Source: Opitutia bacterium
Lineage (GTDB): Bacteria > Verrucomicrobiota > Verrucomicrobiia > Opitutales > UBA953
NCBI GenBank assembly: GCA_947453335.1
Contig: CANGFP010000001.1
Coordinates: 1 to 64,000, forward strand
Length of the DNA stretch: 64,000 nt
Direction of reading: 5' to 3'
A model generated the notes under the pieces. The model saw only the letters and a program-made list of their open reading frames with translations. It was not told where the DNA came from and searched no databases. The position numbers and the translations under genes are program-made. The number at the start of each line of letters is the position of its first letter. The stretch's first letter is position 1. Shown in pieces: positions 1 to 9,870 of the stretch.

Positions 1-932
1 ACGTACCCAACGTAGCCGTCTCCTCCCTCAACACCGGACTCATGGGCGGCGGCTCCTCCAAGGGCTTCGGCGGCGGCACCGGCGGCGGCATCGGCTCCGG
101 CACCGGCGTCGGCCGCGGCAACGGCAAGAACTTCGTCTCCGTCTTCGGCGCCAAGCTCGGCGCGGCCGGCATGGTCGGGACCTTCTACGACCTCAAGCAG
201 ACGGCCAACAAGACGCCGACGGAATGCGCGCCTGCCTCCGGCATCGGCGCCTACCGCGAGGCGGTGAAGGAGTTCTTCGCCGCAGGCTGGAGCCCCGGCA
301 AGTTCCAGAAGTACTACAAGGCACCGGAGCCGCTCATCGCCGGACAGGTCTTCATCCCTTCGCGCGGGGCCGACGCCGCCCCGCAGGCCTACGGGGTCGA
401 AAAGGAAGTGAAGCCGTCGCGCTGGGTCGTCCACTATAAGGCGACCGTAGAAGTCCCGCAGTCGCTTCCCTTCCGCTTCGTGGGCTCCGGCGACGACTGG
501 CTGGTCGTCCGCTGGGACCGCAAGATCGCCCTCGACGACGGCTACGAGCACATGGTCGTCGGCGACGGCAACTACAAGGACTTCAAGCAGGTCGTGAAGA
601 AGGAATTCCCCATCGACCGCAAGCCGGGCTCCCTCAACCGCCTGATGTGCGGTCCGTGGATCACCTCGACGAAAGGCACCAAGGTGCCCGTCGAGATCGC
701 CATCGGCGAGACCCCGGGCGGCGTCTTCGACGTCTACCTGGCGATCGAGGTGGCGCGCTCGGGTTCCCGCGTGAACGGTACGTTCGAAGGCGAAGGGACG
801 CTGAAGCTCTTCCGCACGAACACCGAGCCCCTGCCCGATGAGATCAAGAAACCAGGTCGTGGGCTCACCATCGACATGGAAGCCGAGGGCTGGATCTTCA
901 AGGCGGTCCCTGGATCGAGCGTCAGCCGCTGA
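1..932 (+). CDS. Secreted/surface hypothetical protein with Gly-rich N-terminal part and PA14-like domain (5' end outside window)
   Basis: The reading frame is open from base 3, so the true start probably lies before the window; the ATG at 42 begins a run of Gly/Ser/Thr and is an unlikely start. After the Gly-rich low-complexity stretch there is a segment of about 150 residues. Its core, FRFVGSGDDWLVVRWDRK, resembles the beta-strand with paired Asp seen in PA14-type carbohydrate-binding domains, which are common in exported Verrucomicrobiota proteins. No catalytic motif is visible. Its stop (TGA) directly abuts the stop of the convergent amidohydrolase, sharing TGATCA. The PA14 resemblance is by eye only; a domain search would settle it. 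Confidence 0.6.
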   Translation, partial: VPNVAVSSLNTGLMGGGSSKGFGGGTGGGIGSGTGVGRGNGKNFVSVFGAKLGAAGMVGTFYDLKQTANKTPTECAPASGIGAYREAVKEFFAAGWSPGKFQKYYKAPEPLIAGQVFIPSRGADAAPQAYGVEKEVKPSRWVVHYKATVEVPQSLPFRFVGSGDDWLVVRWDRKIALDDGYEHMVVGDGNYKDFKQVVKKEFPIDRKPGSLNRLMCGPWITSTKGTKVPVEIAIGETPGGVFDVYLAIEVARSGSRVNGTFEGEGTLKLFRTNTEPLPDEIKKPGRGLTIDMEAEGWIFKAVPGSSVSR

Positions 933-1760
933 TCAGGCCAGGCCGTAGAAGCGCGCGCAGTTGCCGCCGAAAAGTCCGGCGCGCTCCGCGTCCGTGAGGC
1001 CACGCGCATGATCGTCGACGAGGCGGAAGGCCTGCTCGTAGCTTCCGGCAAAGAGACAGACCGGCCAGTCGGACCCATACATCAGTCGCGCCGGGCCGAA
1101 GGCCTCGAAGACCGTTTCGAGGTATGGCCGGAACTGCTCGGGCTGCCACGCCTTGTGGTCGGCCTCGGTGAGCATCCCGGAGACCTTGCAATGGACATTG
1201 GGCAGCTTGGCCAGGCGACGGACCTGGGACTTCCAAGGCTCGATCGTGCCGTCCTTGATGTGCGGCTTGGCGAGGTGATCGAGGACGAAGGGTTGCGCCG
1301 GGAAATTCTCGGCGAGGCGGATGGCCGCCTCGAGCTGCTTGGGGTAGATCAGGATGTCATAGGTCAGGCCATGGGCAGCCAACTTCGAGATGCCGCGCTG
1401 AAAGTCCTTCCCGAGCATGAAGTCGTCGTCGGGCTCTTCCTGGACGACGTGACGCACGCCGACGAACTTCGGGTGGGCGGCAAGGCGCGCGAGGTCGGCC
1501 TCGACGCGGTCGGAGCGGAGGTCGACCCAGCCGACCACCCCTTTCACCATCGCATGCTTGTCCGCCAGGCCGAGGAGCCAGTCGGATTCTCCGACCACCT
1601 GCCGGGCCTGCACCGCGATCGAACCGTCGAAGCCTAGCGGCCGCTGCAAGGCGGCAAGGTCGTCGGGCAGCCAGCTGCGGTGCAGCGGGGAGTACGGCGG
1701 GATCCACGGGTATTGCGCCGCGTCGTACGACCAGAAATGCTGGTGGGCGTCGAGGCGCAT
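933..1760 (-). CDS. Amidohydrolase-2 family lactonase, L-fuconolactonase-like
   Basis: A 275-residue TIM-barrel amidohydrolase (Amidohydro_2/COG3618 type). It starts MRLDAHQHFW, giving the HxH metal motif at residues 6-8. It also has the late YGSDWPV motif with the metal/catalytic Asp, and the PWIPP segment typical of sugar lactonases such as L-fuconolactonase and L-rhamnono-lactonase. These enzymes hydrolyse an aldonolactone to the acid in the cytoplasm. It is the last gene of a five-gene operon that also encodes a mutarotase and two dehydrogenases, which supports a lactonase step after sugar oxidation. The gap to the upstream dehydrogenase gene is 4 bp. The substrate is inferred from context, not seen. 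Confidence 0.82.
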   Translation of the reverse strand: MRLDAHQHFWSYDAAQYPWIPPYSPLHRSWLPDDLAALQRPLGFDGSIAVQARQVVGESDWLLGLADKHAMVKGVVGWVDLRSDRVEADLARLAAHPKFVGVRHVVQEEPDDDFMLGKDFQRGISKLAAHGLTYDILIYPKQLEAAIRLAENFPAQPFVLDHLAKPHIKDGTIEPWKSQVRRLAKLPNVHCKVSGMLTEADHKAWQPEQFRPYLETVFEAFGPARLMYGSDWPVCLFAGSYEQAFRLVDDHARGLTDAERAGLFGGNCARFYGLA

Positions 1761-1764
1761 GGCG

Positions 1765-2793
1765 TCAGACCACGTCGACGATCGCCTTGATGACGCCGGA
1801 CTCCGGCTTCAGCCAGGTCGGGAAGGTCGCGATCAGATCGTCGAACTTCGCGTGGTGGGTGATCCACGGCTTCGTGTCGATGACTCCGTCCTCGATCAGC
1901 TTGATGATGCGGGCGAAGTCCTTCGAGAGCGCGTTGCGGCTGGCCATGATGGTCAGCTCGCGGCGGTGGAGGTGCGGCGCGTGCGGGAAGGTCAGGTCCT
2001 GCTGCGTGATGCCCACGTAGACGACGCGGGCCGCGAAGGCGGCGTAGGCGAAGCAACCGACCATCGACTTGTTGCTGCCGGTGGCGTCGATGACGACGTC
2101 GGCCAGCTGGCCGTTCGTGAGGGCCGCGAGCGCGGCGACCTCGGACCCGTCGCCCTTGGCGAGGATGACGCCGTCGACCTTCATGACGTCGGTGCAGAAC
2201 TTCAGGCGGTCGGCGTTCATGTCCATCACGACGCACTTCGCGCCGGAGACCTTGACGAACTCGACGGCCGAAAGGCCGATGGGGCCGGAGCCGATGACGA
2301 GGACGGTCTCGCCGGCCTTGGGCGCGGCGCGGTCGACGGCGTGGCAGCCGATGGCGAGCGTCTCGACGAGCGCGAGCTGGTCGTAGGAGAGCTTGGTGGA
2401 GATATGGAGCTTGCGGGCCGGGAGGAGGAACTTCTCCGCCATGCCGCCATCGCACATCACGCCGAGGGTCTTGTGGTTCTCGCAGCAGTTGGTGAAACCG
2501 CGGCGGCAGCTGTAGCAGGTCTGGCAGTTGATGTACGGCTCGACCGAGCAGCGGTCGCCCGGCTTGACGTTCGTCACGCCCGGGCCCACGGCGAGGACTT
2601 CCACGCCGAGCTCATGGCCCGGGATGCGCGGGTAGGAGTAGAACGGCATCTTGCCGAGATAACCTCCGTAATCCGTGCCGCAGATGCCGATGCGGTGGAC
2701 GCGGACGACGGCTTCGCCGGCGGCGGGCGCCGGCGGCTCCGGGACGTCGATCCGCGTGAACTGCTGCGGCTGGTCGAGACGGATGGCTTTCAT
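1765..2793 (-). CDS. Zinc-dependent medium-chain alcohol/polyol dehydrogenase
   Basis: A 342-residue MDR-family dehydrogenase. Residues about 36-43 (GICGTDYG) supply the catalytic-zinc Cys and GHE near residue 61 supplies the His. A structural-zinc cluster CQTCYSCRRG...CC lies near residues 90-105. The Rossmann glycine motif VIGSGPIGLSAVEF near residue 170 binds NAD(P). The family includes threonine, sorbitol and galactitol dehydrogenases and oxidises a secondary alcohol to a ketone. In this operon it could act on the sugar acid or a 2-keto-3-deoxy intermediate. It is translated 4 bp after the aldo/keto reductase gene and 4 bp before the lactonase gene. The exact substrate cannot be read from the sequence. 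Confidence 0.85.
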   Translation of the reverse strand: MKAIRLDQPQQFTRIDVPEPPAPAAGEAVVRVHRIGICGTDYGGYLGKMPFYSYPRIPGHELGVEVLAVGPGVTNVKPGDRCSVEPYINCQTCYSCRRGFTNCCENHKTLGVMCDGGMAEKFLLPARKLHISTKLSYDQLALVETLAIGCHAVDRAAPKAGETVLVIGSGPIGLSAVEFVKVSGAKCVVMDMNADRLKFCTDVMKVDGVILAKGDGSEVAALAALTNGQLADVVIDATGSNKSMVGCFAYAAFAARVVYVGITQQDLTFPHAPHLHRRELTIMASRNALSKDFARIIKLIEDGVIDTKPWITHHAKFDDLIATFPTWLKPESGVIKAIVDVV

Positions 2794-2797
2794 CGGC

Positions 2798-3730
2798 TCA
2801 GTTGTTCTCCTTCAGGCCTTCGAGGTGACCCAGGTTCTTGACCGGGGCGAAGATGGCCTGGACCTCGGCGAGCAGCTGCTGGTCGATCGGCTCCGCGGCC
2901 CACTTGGCCCAGTTGCGGATGTTGGTCGGGTTGGCGCTGCCCGAGACCGTCGTGGCGATGTCGGGATGCTGGAGCGAGAACTGCAGGGCGAGCTTGGCGA
3001 TGTCGCTGCCCTTCGCGGCGCAATGCGCGGCGGCGGCGCGGGCGGCGGCCTTCACGGACTCAGGCTCCTTGAGCCAGGCCGGAAGCGGCGCGTTGGTGAG
3101 CAGGCGGGCGCTGAACGGACCGGCGTTCATCACGCCGATGCCCTTGGCCTTGAGGTAAGGCACGGTCTCGTCGGAGAAGCGGGTGTTCTGGAGCGTGTGC
3201 TGGTTGTAGCTCAGCACGCAGTCGACGTCGGTCTGGTCGCAGATGAACCTGAAGATCTTCTGCGGGTAGCCGCTGAAGCCGATCGCCTTCACCTTGCCGG
3301 CCTGCTTCGCCTTGCGGAGGGCCGGGATGGTCTCGTCGACGATCTGCTGCATCGGGACGAACTCGATGTCGTGGCAGAGGATGATGTCGAGGTGGTCGGT
3401 GCCGAGGCGGTGGAGGGAGACGTCGATGCTCTCCGCGACGCGCTTCGCGCTGAAGTCGAAGTGCTGGAGATCGTAGCGGCCGAGCTTCGTGCAGAGCCTG
3501 TAGCTGTCGCGCGGGACGCCGCGGAGGGCGATGCCGAGGAGCACCTCCGACATGCCGCGTCCGTAGAACGGCGAGGTGTCGATGAAGTTGAGGCCGCAGT
3601 CGAGGGCGACCTGGACGGACTTGAGCGCTTCGTCGAGGGCGACGCTGCGGAATTCCTGTCCGAGCGACGAGGCGCCGAAGCTGAGGATGGGGAGGTCGAT
3701 CCCGGTCTTGCCGAGGGGGCGGGTCTTCAT
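2798..3730 (-). CDS. Aldo/keto reductase, probable aldose (L-fucose-type) 1-dehydrogenase
   Basis: A 310-residue aldo/keto reductase. The frame stays open upstream, but the start at 3730 gives MKTRPLGKTGIDLP, the normal family N-terminus, so the 63 upstream codons were rejected. The tetrad is visible: Asp in FIDTSPFYG, Tyr in FYG, Lys in LCTKLG and His in ILCHDIEF. The overall pattern (SFGASSLG, YNQHTLQN) is like L-galactose/L-fucose and D-threo-aldose 1-dehydrogenases, which oxidise the aldose C1 to a lactone. That fits a downstream lactonase and an upstream FucU-type mutarotase. It follows fucU by 11 bp. Substrate assignment is inference. Confidence 0.82.
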   Translation of the reverse strand: MKTRPLGKTGIDLPILSFGASSLGQEFRSVALDEALKSVQVALDCGLNFIDTSPFYGRGMSEVLLGIALRGVPRDSYRLCTKLGRYDLQHFDFSAKRVAESIDVSLHRLGTDHLDIILCHDIEFVPMQQIVDETIPALRKAKQAGKVKAIGFSGYPQKIFRFICDQTDVDCVLSYNQHTLQNTRFSDETVPYLKAKGIGVMNAGPFSARLLTNAPLPAWLKEPESVKAAARAAAAHCAAKGSDIAKLALQFSLQHPDIATTVSGSANPTNIRNWAKWAAEPIDQQLLAEVQAIFAPVKNLGHLEGLKENN

Positions 3731-3741
3731 GGTGCGAAAGC

Positions 3742-4188
3742 TCAGGCGGTGCGGCAGCCGACGGTGAGGAGCACGTTGCCCCAGAGCGCCTGGTCGCCGG
3801 TCTGGACGGTGAGGATATGGTCGGGCGATTCGACGGCCTTGTAGAAATCCCATTTGAGGATCGGCTGCAGCTCGAGCTGGAGGCCGGCGGCCTTCACTTC
3901 CTGGCGGAACTCGGCCCATACCGGCGGCTCGCCCTTCTGCGCGTAGGAATCGTCGGCAGGGATGCCCATCGTATTGACGGCGTCGACCGGGACGGCGCTG
4001 AGGATGGCGCGCAGCACCTGGGCGACGGTCGGGATGCCCGGGGAAAGGTTGAGCGAGACGAGCTCGGCGTTCGGTCCCTTCTTGCCCCAGACCGGGTAGT
4101 TGCCGTCGGCGATGAGGATGACCGAATGGTGACCGGCGCGGGCGAGGACCTCGGTGATCTTCGGGTGGATGAGCTGGTGCTTGAGCAT
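3742..4188 (-). CDS. RbsD/FucU family sugar mutarotase
   Basis: A 148-residue RbsD/FucU protein. The start at 4188 gives MLKHQLIHPKI, matching the family N-terminus; longer upstream starts would add a Ser/Pro/Arg-rich non-homologous stretch. Conserved features are GHHSVILIADGNYP (residues about 20-33), with the family His and Asp, and the C-terminal WGNVLLTVGC. FucU proteins interconvert the alpha and beta anomers of L-fucose; RbsD does so for ribose. The length and the neighbouring aldose dehydrogenase favour the FucU side. It is separated by 4 bp from the upstream TIM-barrel gene and 11 bp from the downstream reductase gene, so it is almost certainly co-transcribed with both. Confidence 0.85.
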   Translation of the reverse strand: MLKHQLIHPKITEVLARAGHHSVILIADGNYPVWGKKGPNAELVSLNLSPGIPTVAQVLRAILSAVPVDAVNTMGIPADDSYAQKGEPPVWAEFRQEVKAAGLQLELQPILKWDFYKAVESPDHILTVQTGDQALWGNVLLTVGCRTA

Positions 4189-4192
4189 GGTC

Positions 4193-5011
4193 TTAGCGGG
4201 GTAAGCGGGTGCGGATCGCCTTGATCGTCTGGGCGGCGGCGGCCTCGGAATCGGGCAGGGGCAGGATCTCGCCGGAGAGGTAGCCGGCGTAACCGATGTC
4301 CTGGAGGGCGGCGACGACCGAAGCCGTTTCGGTGTGGCCGAAGCCGATGGCCTGGCGGTTGCTGTCGGCGAAGTGGACGTGGCCGACATGGCGACCGCAG
4401 GCGCGGAGCGTGGCGGCGTTCGAGACCTCCTCGATGTTCATGTGGAACAGGTCGCAGAGGAGCTTCACATTCGGCACCTTGCGGGCCTCGAGAAACTGGG
4501 CGGCGTCGAGCTGGCGATTGAGGAGATTGGTCTCGTAGCGGTTGAGCGGCTCGTAGAGGAGCGGCACGCCGTACTGAGCGGCGTGGGCACCGAGGTCCGT
4601 GAGCGCTTCGGCGAGCCAGGTCAGGGCCTGGTCGCGGGTGACGTCGCCCTCGGCCTTGCCTTGCATCGAACCGATGATGGCCGGGGCCTTGAACTCGCCC
4701 GCGACGTCGATGATCGCGCGGATGAATTCACGGGCCTGGGAACGGATCGCAGGGTCCGCGTGGGTCAGGTGCCACTTATGGACGAGCCAACCGCCACCGG
4801 TGCCGAAGGCCGCGGCGGAGAGGCCATGCTTCTTGAGGAGAGTATGGAGCGCGGCGCGGTCGACGGACGCGGCGGAGGGGGCGAAGACCTCGAGCGCGTC
4901 GAAGCCCAGCTTGGCGGCGGAGGCCGCGGCGGCCTCGAGGCCGTCCCAATAGACGAACGGGCCGCCCTTGGCCTGGGCGACGAGCGAGACGGTGACCGCT
5001 GATTTAATCAC
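4193..5011 (-). CDS. Sugar phosphate isomerase/epimerase (xylose-isomerase-like TIM barrel)
   Basis: A 272-residue AP-endonuclease-2/xylose-isomerase-like TIM barrel. Metal-ligand strands are visible: YEPLNRYETN (Glu), LCDLFHMNIEE (Asp/His), HVHFADSNR (His, Asp), and the late LSGEILPLPD (Glu). These enzymes isomerise or epimerise ketoses and related sugars. The start is a GTG at 5011 (V/MIKSAVTVSLV). The only purine-rich stretch upstream is about 14 bases away, inside the arm of the hairpin that follows atpC. First gene of the five-gene sugar operon. Whether it acts on fuculose, a keto acid or another sugar cannot be decided from sequence. Confidence 0.8.
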   Translation of the reverse strand: MIKSAVTVSLVAQAKGGPFVYWDGLEAAAASAAKLGFDALEVFAPSAASVDRAALHTLLKKHGLSAAAFGTGGGWLVHKWHLTHADPAIRSQAREFIRAIIDVAGEFKAPAIIGSMQGKAEGDVTRDQALTWLAEALTDLGAHAAQYGVPLLYEPLNRYETNLLNRQLDAAQFLEARKVPNVKLLCDLFHMNIEEVSNAATLRACGRHVGHVHFADSNRQAIGFGHTETASVVAALQDIGYAGYLSGEILPLPDSEAAAAQTIKAIRTRLPR

Positions 5012-5020
5012 AAGGGAACT

Positions 5021-5046
5021 TTGCCCCTCCTGCGGAGGAGGGGCAA
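5021..5046 (-). terminator. Hairpin terminator after the atp operon
   Basis: TTGCCCCTCC and GGAGGGGCAA form a perfect 10-bp stem around a 6-base loop. It lies 36 bases after the atpC stop and just before the GTG start of the next minus-strand gene. There is only a weak T-rich tail (AAGTTCCCTT), so it may be an imperfect terminator, or it may also hide the downstream start region. Confidence 0.6.
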
Positions 5047-5082
5047 GTTCCGCTTAAACGACTTTAAACGAAGGCGGAGGCC

Positions 5083-5514
5083 TTACTCCGTCATCCCCTG
5101 CGAGGTGCGTCCCTTGACGAGGCGCTGCACCAAGGCGAAGCGGAGGATCTGCTCCATCTTCGCGACTTCGACCGGGTCGACGTCCTTCTGGCCGCGCGCG
5201 GCCTCGACGGCTTCGCGGGCGCGAGCTTCGGCGGTCTCGACGGCCTTGAGATCGATCTTGGCCTCGTCGATGGCGGCTTCGGTCACGACCGAGACCTTGT
5301 CGGAGACGACGCGGACGAACCCTTGGTCGATGGCGAGGCGGCTGACCTTGCCGCCCAACGTCACCAGGACCTCGCCGGCGGCGATGATCGCGGTGATCGG
5401 TTGGTGGCCGGGCAGGATGCCGATGCTGCCCATGGCGGTGGGCAGGGTCACGCCGTCGGCCGTGCCTTCGTAGGCGCGGCGGTCAGGGGTGACGATTTCG
5501 ACCGTGAGAGGCAT
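5083..5514 (-). CDS. atpC: F1Fo ATP synthase epsilon subunit
   Basis: A 143-residue epsilon subunit. The N-terminal beta-sandwich begins MPLTVEIVTPDRRAYEG and contains GSIGILPGHQPITAII. The C-terminal part is the two-helix hairpin, rich in Ala/Glu/Arg, that inhibits rotation in bacterial enzymes. It is part of the central stalk of the cytoplasmic F1 sector, coupling the c-ring to beta/gamma. It is the last gene of atpBEFHAGDC, separated from atpD by 3 bp and followed by a hairpin. Length is normal for the family. Confidence 0.96.
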   Translation of the reverse strand: MPLTVEIVTPDRRAYEGTADGVTLPTAMGSIGILPGHQPITAIIAAGEVLVTLGGKVSRLAIDQGFVRVVSDKVSVVTEAAIDEAKIDLKAVETAEARAREAVEAARGQKDVDPVEVAKMEQILRFALVQRLVKGRTSQGMTE

Positions 5515-5517
5515 GGC

Positions 5518-6975
<1,458 letters not shown>

Positions 6976-7854
6976 TTACTGGGCGGCGGCGCCGGCGGTG
7001 AGCTCCAGGATCTCCTGGGTGATCGCGGCCTGGCGGGCCTTGTTGTATTCGAGGGAGAGCGCGGCGCCGATCTTCTTGGCGTTGTCGGTGGCGGCCTTCA
7101 TGGCGACCATGCGCGCGCTGAACTCGGAGGCCTTCGACTCGAGGACGGCCTGGTGGACGGCCTGCTTGAAGAAGAGCGCGGGGAGCTGGTTGAGGATCTC
7201 GGCGGCGGAGGGCTCGAAGAGCATGTCGCGCTCGTCGGCCTCGACCTTGGGCTCGGGCAGGCCGAGCTTGGCGCGGAACTCGCGGGCCTGGTTCACGAGG
7301 CTGTCGGCCGGCAGGAGCTGCTGGACGCGCGGGGTCTGCACCATCGTGTTCTTGAAGTGGGCGAAGAGGACCTCGACGGTGTCGACGGCGCCTTCGGAGA
7401 AGGCCTTGAGGAGGTACTCGGCGGCCGGGCGGACTTCGTTGAAGTTCGCGCGGTCGGTCACCGGGAAGTCGGCGAGGACCTTGCGGCCCGAACGCGCGAG
7501 CGCCTGCGCGCCCTTGCGGCCGATGCAGACGAAGACGGCGTTCTGCTGCTCCGCGGCGAGGCGGATGAGGTTGCCGTTGAGCGCGCCGGCCATGCCCTTG
7601 TCGGGCGTGACGAGCAGGATGCCGCGCACCTTGACGACGCGCTTCGTGAGGAGCGGGTGGGAGAACTCGCCGACCTTGGCCTGCGCCGTGTCGAGGATCT
7701 CGCCGAGGAGCTCGGCGTAGGCGCGGCCGGAGCGGGCCGCATCCTGGGCGCGCTTCATCTTCGACGACGCCACGAGCTGCATGGCTCGGGTGATCTGGCC
7801 GGTGCTCTTGACCGATTTGATCCGGTTGCGGATCTCGCGGAGTCCTTTAGGCAT
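6976..7854 (-). CDS. atpG: F1Fo ATP synthase gamma subunit
   Basis: A 292-residue gamma subunit, the rotating shaft of F1. The N-terminal helix MPKGLREIRNRIKSVKSTGQ and the C-terminal helix (ATDNAKKIGAALSLEYNKAR, then QAAITQEILEL) are the highly conserved coiled-coil halves. The middle Rossmann-like domain contains TPDKGMAGALNGNL. Gene order atpA-atpG-atpD is canonical. Length is normal. Confidence 0.96.
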   Translation of the reverse strand: MPKGLREIRNRIKSVKSTGQITRAMQLVASSKMKRAQDAARSGRAYAELLGEILDTAQAKVGEFSHPLLTKRVVKVRGILLVTPDKGMAGALNGNLIRLAAEQQNAVFVCIGRKGAQALARSGRKVLADFPVTDRANFNEVRPAAEYLLKAFSEGAVDTVEVLFAHFKNTMVQTPRVQQLLPADSLVNQAREFRAKLGLPEPKVEADERDMLFEPSAAEILNQLPALFFKQAVHQAVLESKASEFSARMVAMKAATDNAKKIGAALSLEYNKARQAAITQEILELTAGAAAQ

Positions 7855-7895
7855 GAAGCGTGGCGGTTAGGGCGGAAGGGAGGGAAGCGCAGGGC

Positions 7896-9422
7896 TTAGG
7901 CCTTGAAGCCGCGGCGCCAGGTGTCGCAGGCGGACTTCAGCTCGGCTTCGCCGTCCTTCTCGATCTTGCTGCCGCCGCGGATCTTGGCGAGGACGGCGGG
8001 CTTGGCGGATTCGAGGTGGGCCTGCAGCGAGGCGGCGGCGGCCTGGACGGACTTCACCGGCATGTCGTTGAAGAAGCCGTTCTGCATCGCCCAGATGACG
8101 CCGCACTGGATCTCGGCGGACTTCGGGGCGGTCGGGGGCTGCTTGAAGAGCTCCACGAAGCGGTCGCCCTTGTCGAGGATCGCCTTGGTCTTCTCGTCGA
8201 GGTCGGAGCCGAACTGGGCGAACGCCGCGAGTTCGCGGTAGTTGGCGAGCTCGCCCTTCACCTTGCCGGCGACCTGCTTGAAGGCCTTGATCTGCGCGGC
8301 GGAACCGACGCGCGAGACGGAGAGACCGACGGAGACGGCGGGACGGATGCCTTGGTTGAAGAGGTCGGTCTGGAGGAACACCTGGCCGTCGGTGATCGAG
8401 ATCACGTTGGTCGGGATGTACGCGGACACGTCGCCGGCCTGCGTCTCGATGATCGGCAGCGCGGTGAGCGAACCCTTGCCGGCGAGACGCGCGGAGCGCT
8501 CGAGGAGGCGGGAGTGGAGGTAGAAGACGTCGCCCGGGTAGGCTTCGCGGCCGGACGGGCGCTTCAGGATGAGCGAGATCTGGCGGTAGGCGGCGGCGTG
8601 CTTGGAAAGGTCATCGTAGACGATGAGCGCGTCCTGGCCGTTTTCCATGAACCACTCGCCGATGGCCGTGCCGGAGAAGGGCGCGAAGACCTGGTTCGCG
8701 GCGTTGTCGGCGGCCGAGGCGGCGACGACGACGGTGAACTCCATGGCGCCGGCCTTCTCGAGCGTGCCGATGGTGCGGGCGATGGAGGAGTTCTTCGTGC
8801 CGATGGCGACGTAGATGGAGTAGACCGGGCGGAAGTTGGCGTCGCCCGAGGCGAGGCCGACGCGGTTGGCGTTCGCCTGGTTGATGATGGTGTCGATCGC
8901 GATGGTGGTCTTGCCGGTCGCACGGTCGCCGATGATGAGCTCGCGCTGGCCGCGGCCGATCGGGATCATGGCGTCGATGGCCATGATGCCGGTCTGCATC
9001 GGCTGGTCGACGGACTTGCGGGGGATGATGCCCGGGGCGATCTTCTCGACCGGGTAACGCTCGGAGGAGACGATCGGTCCCTTGCCGTCGAGCGGGTTGC
9101 CGAGGGCGTCGACGACGCGGCCGAGGAGGCCCTTGCCGACGGGGATCGAAAGGAGGCGGCCGGTGGTCTTGGCTTCCATGCCTTCCTTGAGGCTGGAGAT
9201 GTCGCCCATGACGACGCAGCCGACGGTGTCTTCGGCGAGGTTGAGCGCGACGCCCTGGAGGCCGCCGGGGAGCTCGATCATCTCGTTCATCATGACGCCG
9301 GAGAGGCCGTCGATGGAGGCCACGCCGTCCGCGAGGGAGACGATGGTGCCGACGTTGGACTTGCCGGCGCGGGTATCAAGGCCGGCGATGGCTTTCTGGA
9401 TCTGGTCGATCGCGTTGCTCAT
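7896..9422 (-). CDS. atpA: F1Fo ATP synthase alpha subunit
   Basis: A 508-residue alpha subunit. The nucleotide-binding loop [15 protein letters not shown] lies near residue 170, [16 protein letters not shown] is the Walker B region, and [14 protein letters not shown] contains the arginine that reaches into the catalytic site of beta. Three alpha subunits alternate with three beta in the F1 head. The gene starts at 9422 ([14 protein letters not shown]), 37 bp after atpH. All expected motifs are present. Confidence 0.97.
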   Translation of the reverse strand: MSNAIDQIQKAIAGLDTRAGKSNVGTIVSLADGVASIDGLSGVMMNEMIELPGGLQGVALNLAEDTVGCVVMGDISSLKEGMEAKTTGRLLSIPVGKGLLGRVVDALGNPLDGKGPIVSSERYPVEKIAPGIIPRKSVDQPMQTGIMAIDAMIPIGRGQRELIIGDRATGKTTIAIDTIINQANANRVGLASGDANFRPVYSIYVAIGTKNSSIARTIGTLEKAGAMEFTVVVAASAADNAANQVFAPFSGTAIGEWFMENGQDALIVYDDLSKHAAAYRQISLILKRPSGREAYPGDVFYLHSRLLERSARLAGKGSLTALPIIETQAGDVSAYIPTNVISITDGQVFLQTDLFNQGIRPAVSVGLSVSRVGSAAQIKAFKQVAGKVKGELANYRELAAFAQFGSDLDEKTKAILDKGDRFVELFKQPPTAPKSAEIQCGVIWAMQNGFFNDMPVKSVQAAAASLQAHLESAKPAVLAKIRGGSKIEKDGEAELKSACDTWRRGFKA

Positions 9423-9459
9423 TGTGTTTGGTAAATCAGGTTAAGGTTAAGGAGGTGGT

Positions 9460-9855
9460 TCAGGAAAGGGACTTGGCGAGGTTGGCCAGGCGGAGCGAGG
9501 CCGAGAGGTCGGTGACGTCGTCGGCCACGCGCACGCGGAAACCGGCGAGGAGCGCGTCGTTGCGGCGGGCGACCGGACGCACGGGGCGGCCGAGGGCCTT
9601 GGCGAAGTGCGCGGCGATGGCGTCGGCGTCGGCCGCGGAAAGCGGGCCGGCGTGCTCGATGCGGGCTTCGCCGCGGGCGAGCTCACGACGGACGTTCACG
9701 AGATAGGCGCGGAGCAACGGACGCAGCTGGTGCGCCGAGCGCGACTTCGTCAGCGCGGCGAGGACGGCGCCGACGAGCTCGGACGAGACCACCCCGCCTT
9801 CGAGGGAGAGGGCGAGGAGACGCTTGGCTTCGGCGCGGACGGAGGCGGCGGACAT
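9460..9855 (-). CDS. atpH: F1Fo ATP synthase delta subunit, short form
   Basis: A 131-residue delta (OSCP-like) subunit, which ties the b-stalk to the top of F1. The C-terminal half is recognisable: YLVNVRRELARGEA, then LLAGFRVRVADDVTDLSAS followed by RLANLAKSL. The usual protein is about 175-185 residues with a six-helix N-terminal domain. Here that domain is cut to roughly 60 residues, and the start at 9855 lies only 15 bp after the atpF stop, so there is no room for a longer version. Its position between atpF and atpA supports the identity despite weak overall conservation. Confidence 0.85.
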   Translation of the reverse strand: MSAASVRAEAKRLLALSLEGGVVSSELVGAVLAALTKSRSAHQLRPLLRAYLVNVRRELARGEARIEHAGPLSAADADAIAAHFAKALGRPVRPVARRNDALLAGFRVRVADDVTDLSASLRLANLAKSLS

Positions 9856-9870
9856 CGGGAAAGGAAAGGC

